In this document: positions 20,895 through 32,476 of the stretch, one piece after another
Numbering within the stretch: position 1 is the stretch's first letter
Layout of the letters: every line of letters starts with the position of its first letter
Origin: Limnephilus marmoratus
Lineage: Eukaryota > Arthropoda > Insecta > Trichoptera > Limnephilidae
Assembly: GCA_917880885.1 (NCBI GenBank)
Contig: OU862912.1
Coordinates: 46,177,117 to 46,241,116 of the forward strand
Direction: 5' to 3'
Length of the DNA stretch: 64,000 nt
Position numbers and translations under genes: made by a program
The notes under the pieces: generated by a model
Databases searched by the model: none
What the model was told of the DNA's origin: nothing
Seen by the model: the letters and a program-made list of their open reading frames with translations, nothing else

Positions 20895-21385
20895 TTGAGA
20901 GGCGGGTATGGGTACCGCCGCCCCGGAAACCATTTGTTGGGTAACCAACTCTCTTTCATAGGTTACCCCAAATGGTTCACTACGTTTGGTGACTTAGTAG
21001 GGGTGCCTGGGTAAATGGGGTATAAATACATATTTGTCATGTGGTATACATACATATCAAATATGTATACATAGTTGTCTATGTCTTAGCGGCGGATGTG
21101 TTTGCCTACCAATTGTGTGGGGGGCTGGATCGGAAGAGACTAGTTGAGATACCTTCTGACCTCTCCAGCCGGACTGTCTCAACCTGTCGCCTAGCACCGC
21201 AACGGATTCATCCTTCCGTCACTCCGGGACATACTGACCACCAGATTCCTATCCACCCCTCACATATTTTTCCGTTCTAGAACTTCCTCTCCTTCCTTTC
21301 CCTAAAAAGACCCTCCACACAGCATTACCAAAGGCCTTGATAGAACTCTTTTCTCAAAGTCTCCTGTGTGGACCTAAAAAAAGTG
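20895..21385 (+). repeat. RepA copy b
   Basis: Full-length copy from GGCGGGTATGGGTACCGCCG to TCTCCTGTGTGGACCTAAAA. A 60-bp divergent insertion near 21020-21085 separates the two halves. Tail is A-rich. Confidence 0.85.
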
Positions 21386-21439
21386 CGTGGCTTCGTAAAT
21401 ATATTGTATCCGCCTTCCTCTGGGTGATAGATTATATAA

Positions 21440-21800
21440 CTAGCGAGTTTCCGGCATATGTTGGTATGCCACCTATGTGTCCTTTCCCATTAGTCCCGTT
21501 CCTCTTCCGCATACCCTTCCTATATAATCATAGTGCCACCTATTGCAATTTTTTTATACAATTTTTATAATGCCAGAATTCACCAGTATATATAGAAACC
21601 TTCGCGGGCATGCTCACAACAACTCACCAAAGTTTCATCGCAATTGGATGAACGGTTTAGCAACGCAAAATTTCATGACACCAGTGCTCACTATTGCATA
21701 TAAAAACCATCGCGGGCACGCGCACACCAAATCTCGAAAGTTTCATCGCAATCGGATGAATGGTTTAGCAACTACTCGTATACACCCAAGCAAACTTTTT
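21440..21800 (-). mobile_element. Helitron-type fragment, He6
   Basis: On the minus strand the 3' end is CTAG (21443-21440) with the expected T outside, preceded by a short GGCATACC/GGCATATG-type palindrome. The C-rich middle (21475-21530) and CACCTATTGCAATTTTTTTA match He3 and He4. Beyond 21590 it holds two copies of a motif (GTTTCATCGCAATYGGATGA and GGTTTAGCAAC). The 5' end is not clear. Confidence 0.65.
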
Positions 21801-22500
21801 TTGATTCATATATACATAATGAAACATTTTTTCTTATCCGTGTAAAATAAACAACTTATGAAAAATATACACAAACGTTTCTTTGAAAGGAATTTAGAAA
21901 GATAATCCATTGCACGGTTTAGGAGTATGTTTGAAATATTTCTCACGTTTTATAATAACAGAGGAATTCTTCCAGACCACACTATGGAACGTAAGGTAAC
22001 CCGCACCAGACGCTGGATGCATCGCGAGTGCATTCCACACTTTCTCCTCAATAAATGCAGTTCACACCCCTCCCTGTTTAATACTGAAATAATTGGATTT
22101 TTGTATCTAGACTGCCATTGTTCGGTGTTTGCTGAAAAGCCGCACAGTAAAAGCATTTCACCGTATTATATTTGAAATTCCCGTTGGACTTCTAATTCAA
22201 TCGCGAATACGATCACAACGCTTTCAGGCTTACGAAGTTTTGAGAAGCTTATAGTGTATTTACGAAAATTTTTGTCAAAATGAATGTTAAATTTTGTGGA
22301 ACTTGGCGAATAGGGCAAAAACACTGGATTTAAATGTGATGAACAAGAGTTGTAAATACCAGAGTCAGTGGAATTAATAACATTGCCAATTCAGAGAATG
22401 TTACGACTTACGACGTTGAGGGTAAAGAAGGAGAAGAAAACTTACGAATGATTCTCAACACCAAGCATAGATAAAGCCATTTCGAGCAATGTTTAGAGTT
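21801..22500. other. Stretch without recognised gene
   Basis: AT-rich unique sequence. The open frames at 21927-22175 show no motif. Confidence 0.3.
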
Positions 22501-22504
22501 TTAA

Positions 22505-23380
22505 CCCCTCAAGCTAATTTGTTCGCATTTCGGTATAACTAATATAGGTCTTATAGAAATTGTTTTGTCTCTCATGGTTATAAATATGATCGAAACGGTA
22601 AAAGTTAGAAAAAAAAACAACATTCATTAAAATCGAAAAATTAACCAAAAATGAATTAAAAAATACACCTTTGTGAAATTAACGTTTCCGATCGCAATTT
22701 GAAAAATAATTATAATAGAATTTTTTTATTAATTGGGTGAGTTGACGTTTGAAGTTAACGTTTATAATACACTAGCTATTTCCCGCGGCTTCGCTCGCAT
22801 GGTATTAGGGGGTTCCCACTTAGCCTTCTCCAGCTCCGCCTCCCCCTCACCCACCTCCCCCTCTCCCTCTCCTCCCGCATTTATTTGAAGTACTCCCCTA
22901 ATAATTTGAATTGAATAAAGAATTATAGATATATTACTTACTAATCGTGCCACCTATTGCATTTTTTTTATACAAATTTCATAATGGCAGAGCTCTGAGC
23001 TAGCCTGTATGTTATTCTGATGTATGAACTATATTATTGTAAAGTTTCATTAAAATCCATTCAGTAGTTTTGGCGTGAAAGAGTAACAAACATACATACA
23101 TCCATACAAACTTTCGCCTTTGTATTATTAGTATGATAAGATAGGATTTGTCTAATTAAATATATATGCATTTTAAAACTTTTTTTATGTTTGTATTAAA
23201 AGTTTTTATATTTCAAAAATTATGTTTATTTCAGATTATAAAATTTGAAAGCGTATTTCACCATTTTTCAAAACAGTTTTTAGTTTTCGGATTCTTTCAG
23301 AAATCTTCCATTTATTTGGATTTTATTGCAAAACGGAAATATTTTGACCATCCGGCAATATAGGCCCGAGGTCCGAATGG
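22505..23380 (-). mobile_element. TTAA-flanked family T1 copy containing a nested Helitron
   Basis: Bounded by TTAA at 22501-22504 and 23381-23384. The left end CCCCTCAAG and the right end (reverse complement ..CGGACCTCGGGCCTATATTG) match the T1 copy at 29617-30639 in reverse orientation, including GGTCAAAATATTTCCG. Helitron He2 (22772-23136) lies inside it. Confidence 0.75.
22772..23136 (-). mobile_element. Non-autonomous Helitron, He2
   Basis: Minus-strand element beginning TCATACTAATACAAAGGCGA (23136) and ending GCGAAGCCGCGGGAAATAG plus CTAG (22775-22772), with A before and T after, as for He1. Internal CTCTTTCACGCCAAAACTAC and AGCTCTGCCATTATGAAATT are shared with He1. Confidence 0.85.
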
Positions 23381-23384
23381 TTAA

Positions 23385-23975
23385 TTATGTTATCTCACTA
23401 GAACCTTTCTGATCCAAAAGAGAAAAAAGAAAAGTAAAAACGTAATTTTTTTAATAAATAATTTTAAGAGTTATATTATTATCAAGCGATTTTTTTAAAT
23501 ATGCATATCGACCAGTAAAACTACATATATTCGGAAAACTTTACTATATTTATTTTTATACCGTCAATAGTTTGCCAACAATAGCTCTTTATTTTGTATG
23601 CAATAAACAATAAATACATCACAGATTCGATGGATTACTCATCCTGGAGGGTGGGTACGAGGTACAGGTTTAAATTAGGCCGAGCCCTTGCTACGCGATT
23701 GCTAAAAAGAATGGACAGTGATTGACAGAGAGTGACAGGATATTGGACACGCGATGATATAATCCAATATCTCTTGATTGTATGATCGGAAAGTGATATT
23801 TGAGAGGGGGTGTTTTTCCGCGAAACAAAAAACAGAGGGTGCGTAATTAAATTTACAAGACTGAAGCCAGAACAACGTAATTTGATTTGAGAAAAATAGT
23901 GATATTTGCTAACCGATGCGAAAAAGCAAACCAATCTAATATTATTTTAAAAACATTATAACTTTTGTGAAAATA
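23385..23975. other. Stretch without recognised gene
   Basis: AT-rich, nothing supported. Confidence 0.3.
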
Positions 23976-24500
23976 TAAGCATCCGTAGCATCGTGGAATA
24001 TAGCTCCATTATTTGGGCCCCTTCAGAACAAAACCATATCCTATATATAAACCATGATAGAAAAAGTACAAAAAAGATTTACGCGTTACCTGTGTATGAG
24101 GGAATATACATACTACCCATTCCTGTATCCATCGTTGTTCTTAACAGGAATGCTCGATCTTAGAAGCCCGCCGAAAAATATTTTTAGGTAAACATTTTTT
24201 TAAAGTTAATCTCCGGTACTATACTAAATCCGTCTATGTTGAAAGAGATTAACTTATACGTTCCTAACGCGTATACTCGTGGGAGATCCCACGCACTTTT
24301 TTATGCTCCGAACGCGAGAACTTCTCCCTATCAGAATGCACCATTAAATAGAGCAACTCACTGCTTAACGATTCTGCATTAAGCATCGATATCGTCAATG
24401 TCACCTACAGAGAGTTCAGTAAATATCTTTCGACATACACGTCACAACATAATAAAACTGTCCCCGTGCACTTTTTTTTTTAAATTTTGTAATTTTCTCC
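23976..24500 (+). mobile_element. Non-LTR RT C-terminal fragment, second subfamily
   Basis: Plus strand reads SIVEYSSIIWAPSEQN, then after a +1 shift EKVQKRFTRYLCMREYTY and PSLFLTGMLDL, a disrupted segment, and LYVPNAYTRGRSHALFYAP with LNRATHCLTILH. These align with LEYASDVWTPYH, QIQKKFLRYVYMR and LYVPDHYSRSRHHDLFKVP of family A, so it is the end of a related but distinct reverse transcriptase. Several frameshifts make it a dead copy. Confidence 0.75.
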
Positions 24501-25452
24501 TTAATATTTTAGAGTATAACTGTTTTATGGTGAACTTGAAAAAAAATAAACATTGAAAAACTTACGAAATCATCATGTCAATTTTTTTGTTGGAATTCCA
24601 ATCGTTTTCTTAACTTTGTAGGCAGCAGAAATAAATCGTAGTGATTGTGTAACTAATTGATTCTATAGAAGGCCGAAGAGTTTAACGAAAGGTGAAAAAC
24701 TTGGATTTTTTTACAAACTTCCCCAATTTCGGAATGAACTAAATTAGGTAAATTAATTAATTAGAACGTTTTTAACTGGCAAGGTAGAGGAGAGCTGAAG
24801 GGTGTCGCGGTGCAAGACGGACCAAAATTAATTCAGCATAATTAAATTCTTTGAGGTTTTACCTTTGTCTTGAGGGCAGCGCGGCGCTAATTATGTCGCC
24901 TCTAATTGGCCGGGGAAAGTGGGATGAAACGCCTCAGCGCGAGACGTTTCCACACTTTGACACATTTAAGACCTGCCCATTGGTAAAAGTTAAAAATTAT
25001 ACCAAGAATTAAAATCTAGACACCGGCGAGTCGGCAAGCCTTTTAAAAAGCATACATAATAATGAAGACCATTCTTAATCAGTCTAACCTTTTTCAGAAT
25101 TGCCTCCATTTTCGCACGATTCCTTAAGTTTTCTGAAACAGGAATTAGACGACCGAGGGCGGAGTGTGCAGTGGATTAGTGCTTGAGATTACTGTGTGAC
25201 ATATGGGGGCAATTAAAAACGACACATTCAAAAGTGTCGCACTTTAATTTGTTTGGAGGGTTGTTCAAATGTCGCGGTGCGTGTTGTTGTCAGTTTGATG
25301 AAAGCTTGCCAGGTAATGTGATGTTTTTTGACGAAACTGAAACCATTCTAATAAGAATGTGTTTATATATCTTTTAAGCGCATACCTTCATGTAAAGCTA
25401 GATTTGTGCATGTATATCAATCGTCCAGTTGATTAGTCACACATATCAGAAT
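24501..25452. other. Unique stretch with a GC-richer block
   Basis: No coding sequence. Around 24780-24960 the sequence has higher complexity than its surroundings, with GGCGCTAATTATGTCGCC and CTCTAATTGGCC (TAAT-core sites) and paired CGCGAGACG. It may be a conserved regulatory element, but this needs cross-species comparison. Confidence 0.3.
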
Positions 25453-25925
25453 TTGGGAGGCGGGTATGGATACCGCCGCCCCAGAAACCATTTATTGGAC
25501 AACCAAAAACCCTGCCAGAGGTCACCCCAAGTGGTTCGCTACGTTTGGTGACTTAGCAGGGGTGCCCGGGTTCATGGGATGAGGTTTGTCTAGGTCTTGG
25601 TGGCGGATACATTTGCCCAACCACTGCGTGGCGAGCTGGATCGGAGGAGACTGATTGAGGGAGGCCTTTTGACCTCTCCAGCCGGATTCTCTCGACCCTT
25701 CGCCTTGCACTGCAGTGTGAGGAATAGATTCCTACTTCCGTCACTCCTGGCCACACTGACCCCCAGATTCCTACCCACCCCTCGTACCTTTATCCTTCCC
25801 ATATCTTTTTCTCCTTCCTTTCCCTTAAAAAAACCCTCCACACAGCATCCTCAAAGATGACACAGGCCTCTAGGGAAATTATTTTCCTCGGTGCCTCCTG
25901 TGTAGAGCTAATGTAAAAAAAATAT
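25453..25925 (+). repeat. RepA copy c
   Basis: The best-preserved copy, from GGAGGCGGGTATGGATACCG to CCTGTGTAGAGCTAATGTAA and an A8 run. All small open frames in 25522-25860 on both strands are repeat-derived. Confidence 0.9.
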
Positions 25926-27239
25926 CCCAATACTAAGTTTTGAGATATTGCGGAAAGCAATATTCGAATGCTCACCGTAAAATTAAATGTGCCATAAAAC
26001 ACCACCGGGTCATTAGTATGACCTTTTGAAATATCCTACTGGTGACCCAGAAAACATCAATACTTTATTTAAATCATAATAAGTTTTTCTACATTATAAT
26101 TGTAATTTTCTACATTATAATATAATGTCTTGGTGGCGTTTATGAGTAATCGTAATGTTCCAGATAACGGGTACGCTGAGGGTACGATGTCTAACTAATA
26201 TAAACTGGACGATCGATATACACATACAAGGTTATTTTTAATTGTTGGACCACAAGCCGTACAACCAATAGACAAACATTTTAAGACTACCATAATATTG
26301 AACACCTGTGTTACCATGCCTTCGAATAAAGAAAATGATAAAAAATATTTTTTCTCTTTTTCACTTAAAAGAGATATTAATATGGTTCCATGCAAAAGAG
26401 AGATATTAATATTATTCCATGGATAATTTTATATGAATCCTGGTGTAAGTAAGGAGCAAATGCGAAATTTAAAGCACTTTAAATCTGGCAGAAGGTCTTA
26501 TATCCTATGATATTATAAATGGTTCTCTCGACTCCGTTGAAGGACGAGCGGTGTCCTTCAGACGGCGCGCAATATGCTCAAACTACTTCACAACGTACAA
26601 AGGCCAACTACTATCTACAGTACAAGCACACATCTATTTACTCTTTGAGACATAAAGCCGCTTTCAAAGCCAAACCATCCAGTCAAAAGTTCCAAAGCAA
26701 AGGCTTGAGCTTAACAAATTCAAAGAGATCGTACGAGATTTTCTCCAAGTTGCCTCGGGGCTATTTTGACGAATTGAACCTTTGAAGATATGCGTTTAAT
26801 GTCTCATTTATTCTGACTCCTATCTCTGACAAGGACGGGAAAAAAGGATTCGCTGCACTGGAAGTATAAACTACGACTTACATGGACATTCCATTTACAT
26901 TTTGAGAAGCTTTTCATAAACGCGGAGCCGAGATGATGCACAGCTTGGTCATGGCAGAAAATTGGATTTGCATCGTGCGGGTAAATCAAATTTACCGGAG
27001 TGCATCTGAGTACGAATGAACTTCCGAAGTTCATATCACGTTTTGGATGAAAACGAAATTGGATTCCCGACAAATAGTCGCTTGCATCTATGCACGAAAT
27101 AAGATTGATGTCTTCACACGAAAAGGTAAATAATAAACAGAAAACACACGGGTTGAATACACTCAGATGCCACGATAACGGAAGATCCAGGATTCAAATA
27201 CAGATGGCGGCAATAATCTTTCGTCTTACGTGCGTCTTT
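25926..27239. other. Stretch without recognised gene
   Basis: No repeat shared with the rest of the window. An 88-aa plus-strand frame at 26519-26785 is Ser/Lys-rich without a recognised domain. I would not annotate it as a gene without transcript evidence. Confidence 0.35.
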
Positions 27240-27243
27240 TTAA

Positions 27244-27692
27244 CTACTAAGAAACCAGGCATATTTTTTAGAAGGCTAAAATATTTCCGCTTTGCAATAG
27301 AATCCAAATAAATAGAATATTTCTGAACATATCCGAAAACTAAAAACTGTTTTAGAAAGGTTATTAAATAAATTTACAATAAAATTAGAAGTAACTAAAT
27401 TATCATTTAAATAAATTTTTAATACAAACATAAAAAAGTTTTAAAAATGGCCCACCTTACTTTTTTTATCTAAAATTACTGATAACGAAAAAAAAGAAAA
27501 ATACACACATATTTTATCGTTTTTAATCGTTTCATAAAAAAATCTCGAAAATTTTTCTCAAATTGCTGTCGGAAACTTAGGTTTCATAAAGGTGTACATT
27601 TATTTTTTTTTTAAATAAAGCGTGGAGTTTTCTTAACCTAAGAAAGAATGAGACTGAGCTGGGATAAATTTGGTCTCCTGTGATTAAACGGG
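27244..27692 (+). mobile_element. TTAA-flanked family T1, short copy
   Basis: TTAA at 27240-27243 and at 27693-27696, with right end ATTAAACGGG. Shared with other T1 copies: GGCTAAAATATTTCCGCTTT, GAAAACTAAAAACTGTTTTA and CATAAAGGTGTACATTT. Confidence 0.7.
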
Positions 27693-27696
27693 TTAA

Positions 27697-28764
27697 TCAT
27701 GGATTTTCATATTTTTTCACTGAAAATGACTCAATTCATGAAAATTTCAAATATTGCTGATGGTAGGTACTCTAAACTAGGCATCACAAAAAATATTATA
27801 TTGCTTTCGGGAGAGGGTCAAAGAATTCCAGAGAAATGCTTTTGCAAAAAACAGGTTTGCAAAAAATATTTTTAGGAATTTAAAATTCGCCAAAGACCCC
27901 AAAGTACCCTTTAGTTTCCGGCGCTTCGAGGAACAGAGCGAATTCCAATTAACAATAGTGCAAATACCCCGACGGTGTTGGGATTGTTCAGTCGGAGGCT
28001 GCGCGGGAAGGATCCGCAGGGTAGCTGCACCGGATATTGAATTCCGCAGAGCACCTCCAAGCAGGAAGCGTGTAACCGAGTATCCGTAATTACAGTGGAG
28101 CGGAAGTGCGTGTTGCCCGGTCGAAAGCTCCGCTATAATAGAATAACTAAATCATTTATAGAGATTTAAGGCTAATTTATATGAGCATTGTCATGGGAAA
28201 TAGAGAGATAAACTTAAGATTAGGATTTCAAGCAATACACTTTTGATTCATGGGGGTAATTAATATATTCCATAATAATAACTTTCGATGGCATAATTTA
28301 ATCGTTAACCACGTTTTGCATATAAAGAAGATATTATTACATTAGTACACTACCCAACTACCCACGTGCAAATCTGTGAAGAACAAGGACAAAATATTTC
28401 CTTTTACCATCGGACGTTATTAATAGCCTTGCGTCTGTACGGTTAAAATTTAAGAACCCGACTTCGAATACATCTCTGACCCCAACATCAGTGTACTTGA
28501 AGTTTGTTAAAAAGCTACTTTTGTAATAGAACCGAATTCAAATAAGTAGCCAATAATGCGAAAAGGTGGCTTCATTTTTGTTAATAATGATATTAATCTC
28601 TTACATTAATATTTGTTTTTGTGTTTATTTCGAAACTTTACAATAACGTAATTTAAAAAAAATAATTATTATGTTATTTTTAAGTTCTGGAAGTATTTTA
28701 GTTTAAAATTACTTTGAAATTAAAATTTACTAACTAAATTTTAATTAAAAATTACCTAAATGTT
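27697..28764. other. Unique stretch with a GC-rich block
   Basis: About 27905-28135 is GC-rich and not repetitive within this window (TTGTTCAGTCGGAGGCTGCG, AGCACCTCCAAGCAGGAAGC). It has no long open frame. It could be regulatory or the remains of an exon. Confidence 0.3.
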
Positions 28765-29095
28765 TTAATCCTCTTAATTCCTCTTAAGTTACCTGTATGT
28801 TATTAAGTACCTATTTACCTCTTCTTTTTTAAATTAATATTATTTTAATAACTATACTAAACAAAAAATAGTTACTATGTTTTAAACTTTTTATTTTTAT
28901 TTTGTATTCTTTCTCTTCTTTTTATTTCCTCAATTTTCTTTCCTTTTTTGTACAAATCATGTTCCACATGTTCATACTCATAATAATTTGACTGTTGTAA
29001 AACGGGAATACTCCTAGTTGGGCAGTCAAAAAATTTAATAAATTATTTATATAATCTTGTACTAAATAAATAAATTAAAAAATAAATAAAAATAA
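28765..29095 (+). mobile_element. Retroelement 3' end, copy 1 (family U)
   Basis: About 330 bp shared with 47810-48160: CTCTTAAGTTACC, CTATGTTTTAAACTTTTT, AAACGGGAATACTCCTAGTT and GGGCAGTCAAA, then a run of AAATAAATAAAAATAAA. The AT-rich 3' microsatellite tail is typical of non-LTR retrotransposon 3' UTRs. No coding part remains. Confidence 0.7.
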
Positions 29096-29612
29096 AGTGC
29101 ATAAATTGATTTATTACCGGTTATTACTGAGAAAATAATTATGAAAATAGATTATCTATTTTGTGGGGTACTTTGAAATCTGTTTTACAGACATTAAATG
29201 TTGATGTGTTCTTAATTGTTAAATATTGATGCGATTGCCTTTGACTTATTTAAATGTTTTATAATGTTTTTCTTGCATAATTTAATATTGTTTTTAATCT
29301 TATACGGTAAAAACACAAGTTTTATCGATACCCCCAAAAAAGTATACTTTTAATAACGAAACAAAATAATTAATAAAAATTAAGTGGCATTTCTACGTGA
29401 AGTAAAACTAGATTGTATTCATGTTGTGTGGAATTTGCTATCTAAAGTAGCTACAATTTACTCCCAATCCTTTTACTACTGGAACTGCTGTGATTGCAAG
29501 GTTTCGGTTTGCCAACAGTCTAGCCCAGGAGTTTGCCGACCACAAAGTGCGAGACAGACCTTTATTGCAACCCAGAAAAACACCAACTAAGAGTATATTA
29601 AACTGTTGACTA
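29096..29612. other. Stretch without recognised gene
   Basis: Nothing supported. The frame at 29384-29590 is short and without motif. Confidence 0.3.
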
Positions 29613-29768
29613 TTAACCCTCAAGACTCGGGCCTATTTCGTCGGAAGGTCAAAATATTTCCGCTTTGCAATAAAATTCAAATAAATAAAATATTTAAGAA
29701 ACTAAAAACTGTTTTTAATAATTTTGAATGCAAACATAAAAAGTTTGGCTCACTTTCTAACTAACTAG

Positions 29769-29890
29769 TGTATATAAAATGTGGTTACGAATAATTTGTA
29801 CCAGTCTGAAGATGGCCTTAACAGGCTGAAATCGGTTACGATCAATAAATTAAAGTAGAAATAAGTTTTATATTTGTTTTATTATAATAT
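29769..29890 (+). mobile_element. Penelope-like end with hammerhead-like motif inside T1
   Basis: CTGAAGA (29806-29812), hairpin GGCC/GGCT (29814-29827) and GAAATCGGTT (29828-29837). This order is like the hammerhead-bearing ends of Penelope-like elements. The segment is absent from the other T1 copies, so it is an insertion. One extra base before stem II, and no clear GUC after GAAA, leave activity doubtful. Confidence 0.4.
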
Positions 29891-29924
29891 ACATACACAT
29901 ATTTTATTAGGCAAATATGCATTA

Positions 29925-30400
29925 TAAACGTTATCATTAACTCGAGCAAATGCATTATACACGTTATCGTTAACTCACCTTCGAGCAAATGCATTATACA
30001 CGTTATCGTTAACTAACCTTTTAGCAAATGTATTATACACGTTATCGTTAACTAACCTTTGAGAAAATGCATTATACACGTTATCGTTAACTAACCTTTG
30101 AGCAAATGCATTATACACGTTATCGTTAACTAACCTTTGAGCAAATATATTATATACGTTATCGTTAACTTACCTTTGAGCAAATGCATTATACAGGTTA
30201 TCGTTAACTCACCTTTGAGCAAATGCATTATACACGTTATCGTTAACTAACCTTTGAGCAAATGCATTATACACGTTATCGTTAACTCACCTTTGAGCAA
30301 ATGCATTATACACGTTATCGTTAACTCACCTTTGAGCAAATGCATTACAAACGTTATCGTTAACTCACCTTTGAGCAAATGCATTATAAACGTTATCGTT
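29925..30400 (+). repeat. 39-bp tandem repeat, about 13 units
   Basis: GTTATC of the unit GTTATCGTTAACTAACCTTT plus 19 bases occurs at 29930, 29963 and then every 39 bases to 30392. Units differ by one to three bases. Because 39 is a multiple of three, one frame stays open and gives a 13-residue periodic peptide (30254-30517), which is not a real gene. Confidence 0.95.
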
Positions 30401-30643
30401 AACTTACTTTTGTCGTTTCACGTAAAAAAAATTCCCAATGTTTCAACTTCTTTTTTTCAAATTGCGGTCGGAAACATTCGTTTCGTAAAGGTGTACATTT
30501 TAATTTTCCGATTTTAATACAAAGTGTTTTCTCTTTCTTACACCGTTTAGATCATATTTCTAACCATGATAGTAAGGGCAACATAACGATTTCTATGTGA
30601 CTACGTGAGTTGTTCCGAGAACCGAACAAACCTGACGGGTTAA

Positions 30644-31899
30644 TGTAAAAAACTCTGTAAAGAAAGCACGAAAATATGCTTACATTATTATGCAGATCCC
30701 ATGTTCGCATTTTATGAGTAAATTAATATCTTTATAATGTTATGAAATTCCTGAATTAAACTGGGTATTTCATTAATTACACAAACCGTAAAACTCTCAG
30801 ATATGTTAACAAAATACTTCGCTTACGGTTTAGTGCCTGCGTGGGATCCGTAGGCCTCGTTTTATTTCTGACGTATTTTCCTTGATTTACTGTTGCATTG
30901 TTTTCCCCAAATTAGAAGTTTACAGATTGGAATCAAAGGGCGGAATTTCGACCGCAGGGCAGAGTATGCCGCCCTAGCCTGTATAGGTGCCGCCTAAAAT
31001 TGTATGGGTGCCACCTAGGTCTATACAGGGCGACCCTTTTGATTGTTTAGCAAAACCGCCACTATTCTCAGTTATCGTGTCGCCACTATTCTCAGTTATG
31101 TCAATAACATACAATTATTTTGGTTTACCGTTTAGGCACGAATACAGTGTGCCCAAGACTGGCAAGGTATAGAATTAGTCAGTCAGAAATTCATCACATT
31201 TCCTCTTTACGTTAAATTCACAAAATCTCAAACAAGGGGAAACATATTTTTAGTCGTTTCAAATTGTTTTTAGCGACTGCGATGGTCGCTAATAAAAATA
31301 AATAAAAAAGCGAGATTACCACGCCGACGTGAGTTTTGATACCAACCCGACGTATGGCAGTGTAACTTGAACTGACATACTAAGGACGAAAGTAGACTTG
31401 TATAAAAGTACTATTATGACAAAAAAATACTACGAAATAGGATACCTAATTAGAAGACTAGGCCAATGTGACGGTAATCAATGGAATAAAAAGAGTATGC
31501 ATGATACATGATACGACGTATGCAAGTGAATTCAGTAAGGAAAGTTGTGTGCGAGCCAATCTTCGTCCAATATACACGGCAGCATTCTTGTTATTCTGGT
31601 TTGTCGGGTAGATCGAATACATCAAGGAAGATTTACATTTTTTTTATTAATCTAAATAATTTATTGTATTCTATTTGCAGTGTACCCAACAGGTAAATTG
31701 ATAACAAAAAAAATAAATAAGGAATAATAAATAACAACTGTCCAATAAGGAATAATAATGATGTACAACGATACGTAGGATTAAGGGCCTAAATAATAAA
31801 AAATAAATAAAAAATTGCATAAATGATAAACAACCGTTTACCATACAAAAATGGTTGTTTATCAGTTGCGTTAAATTTAAAACACGTTTATTAATGACG
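30644..31899. other. Stretch without recognised gene
   Basis: Mostly unique sequence. A short repeated phrase (GCCACTATTCTCAGTTAT at 31060 and 31082; GGTGCCGCCTA with GGTGCCACCTA near 30985) is present. No coding sequence. Confidence 0.35.
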
Positions 31900-32476
31900 G
31901 ATTAAGAATAACATTTGGACAAACGTAAACATTAAAGATCTTCAAAAACTAAAATCAATTGTTTGGAAAACTAACATAACTCATCATTCATGCTTACGTC
32001 TGTATAATAATAATATTAAACATAAAAACATAATTTAATACCCAAAAAATCAACAATAGACATGACTATTCTCTCTGAAAAACTAAAAATGGAAGATTGG
32101 AACAATGTTTTAAAGAGTGATGATACCGAAATATGTTCGACTAACTTTGAAAAAATCCTGTCACAACACATTAAAAATTCGACAACTGAAATAATAATAC
32201 ACATAAAATCAAAATTAAGATGTTTAAAACCTTGGATTACCAAAGGACTTATAATATCTATCAGAAACAAAGAAAAACTTTATAAAACAACTTTAAAAAA
32301 TCCCCATGATGAAAAAGCATATATTTTTTATAAAAAATATAAGAATAAATTAACATCTTATATTAAAAAAAGCAAGGAAGAGTTTTTTAAAAATAAAATA
32401 TTATCTTCAGAAAATAACCATAAACAAATGTGGAAAACTGTGAATTTGGCCATAGAAAATACAAAAAAAAAATAAA
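31900..32476 (+). mobile_element. Internal fragment of a family L retrotransposon (ORF2)
   Basis: Plus-strand coding similarity to ORF2 of 14533-19826 from the end of the endonuclease (NIWTNVNIKD, KSIVWKTNIT) into the linker before the RT (LRCLKPWITKGLIISIRNKE, ENNHKQMWKTVNLAIE). The 137-aa frame from 32062 is open. Both ends are cut, and the fragment differs from the full copy by scattered substitutions, so it is an older insertion. Confidence 0.85.

Larger units (their letters stand above)
29617..30639 (+). mobile_element. TTAA-flanked family T1, longest uninterrupted-end copy
   Basis: TTAA at 29613-29616, left end CCCTCAAGACTCGGGCC, right end AAACCTGACGGG, and TTAA at 30640-30643. It contains a Penelope-like insertion (29769-29890) and a 39-bp tandem array (29925-30400). 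TTAA target sites and CCC/GGG ends are as in piggyBac-type elements. No transposase sequence is present. Confidence 0.8.

Noticed and set aside
25522..25860. Overlapping frames on both strands in RepA copy c
   Set aside because: They recur as noise in each RepA copy and are not conserved as one frame.
29925..30400. CRISPR-like regular spacing
   Set aside because: Units are contiguous with no unique spacers and the DNA is eukaryotic; it is a minisatellite.
30254..30517. 87-aa frame with 13-residue repeats
   Set aside because: Consequence of the 39-bp tandem repeat being a multiple of three.
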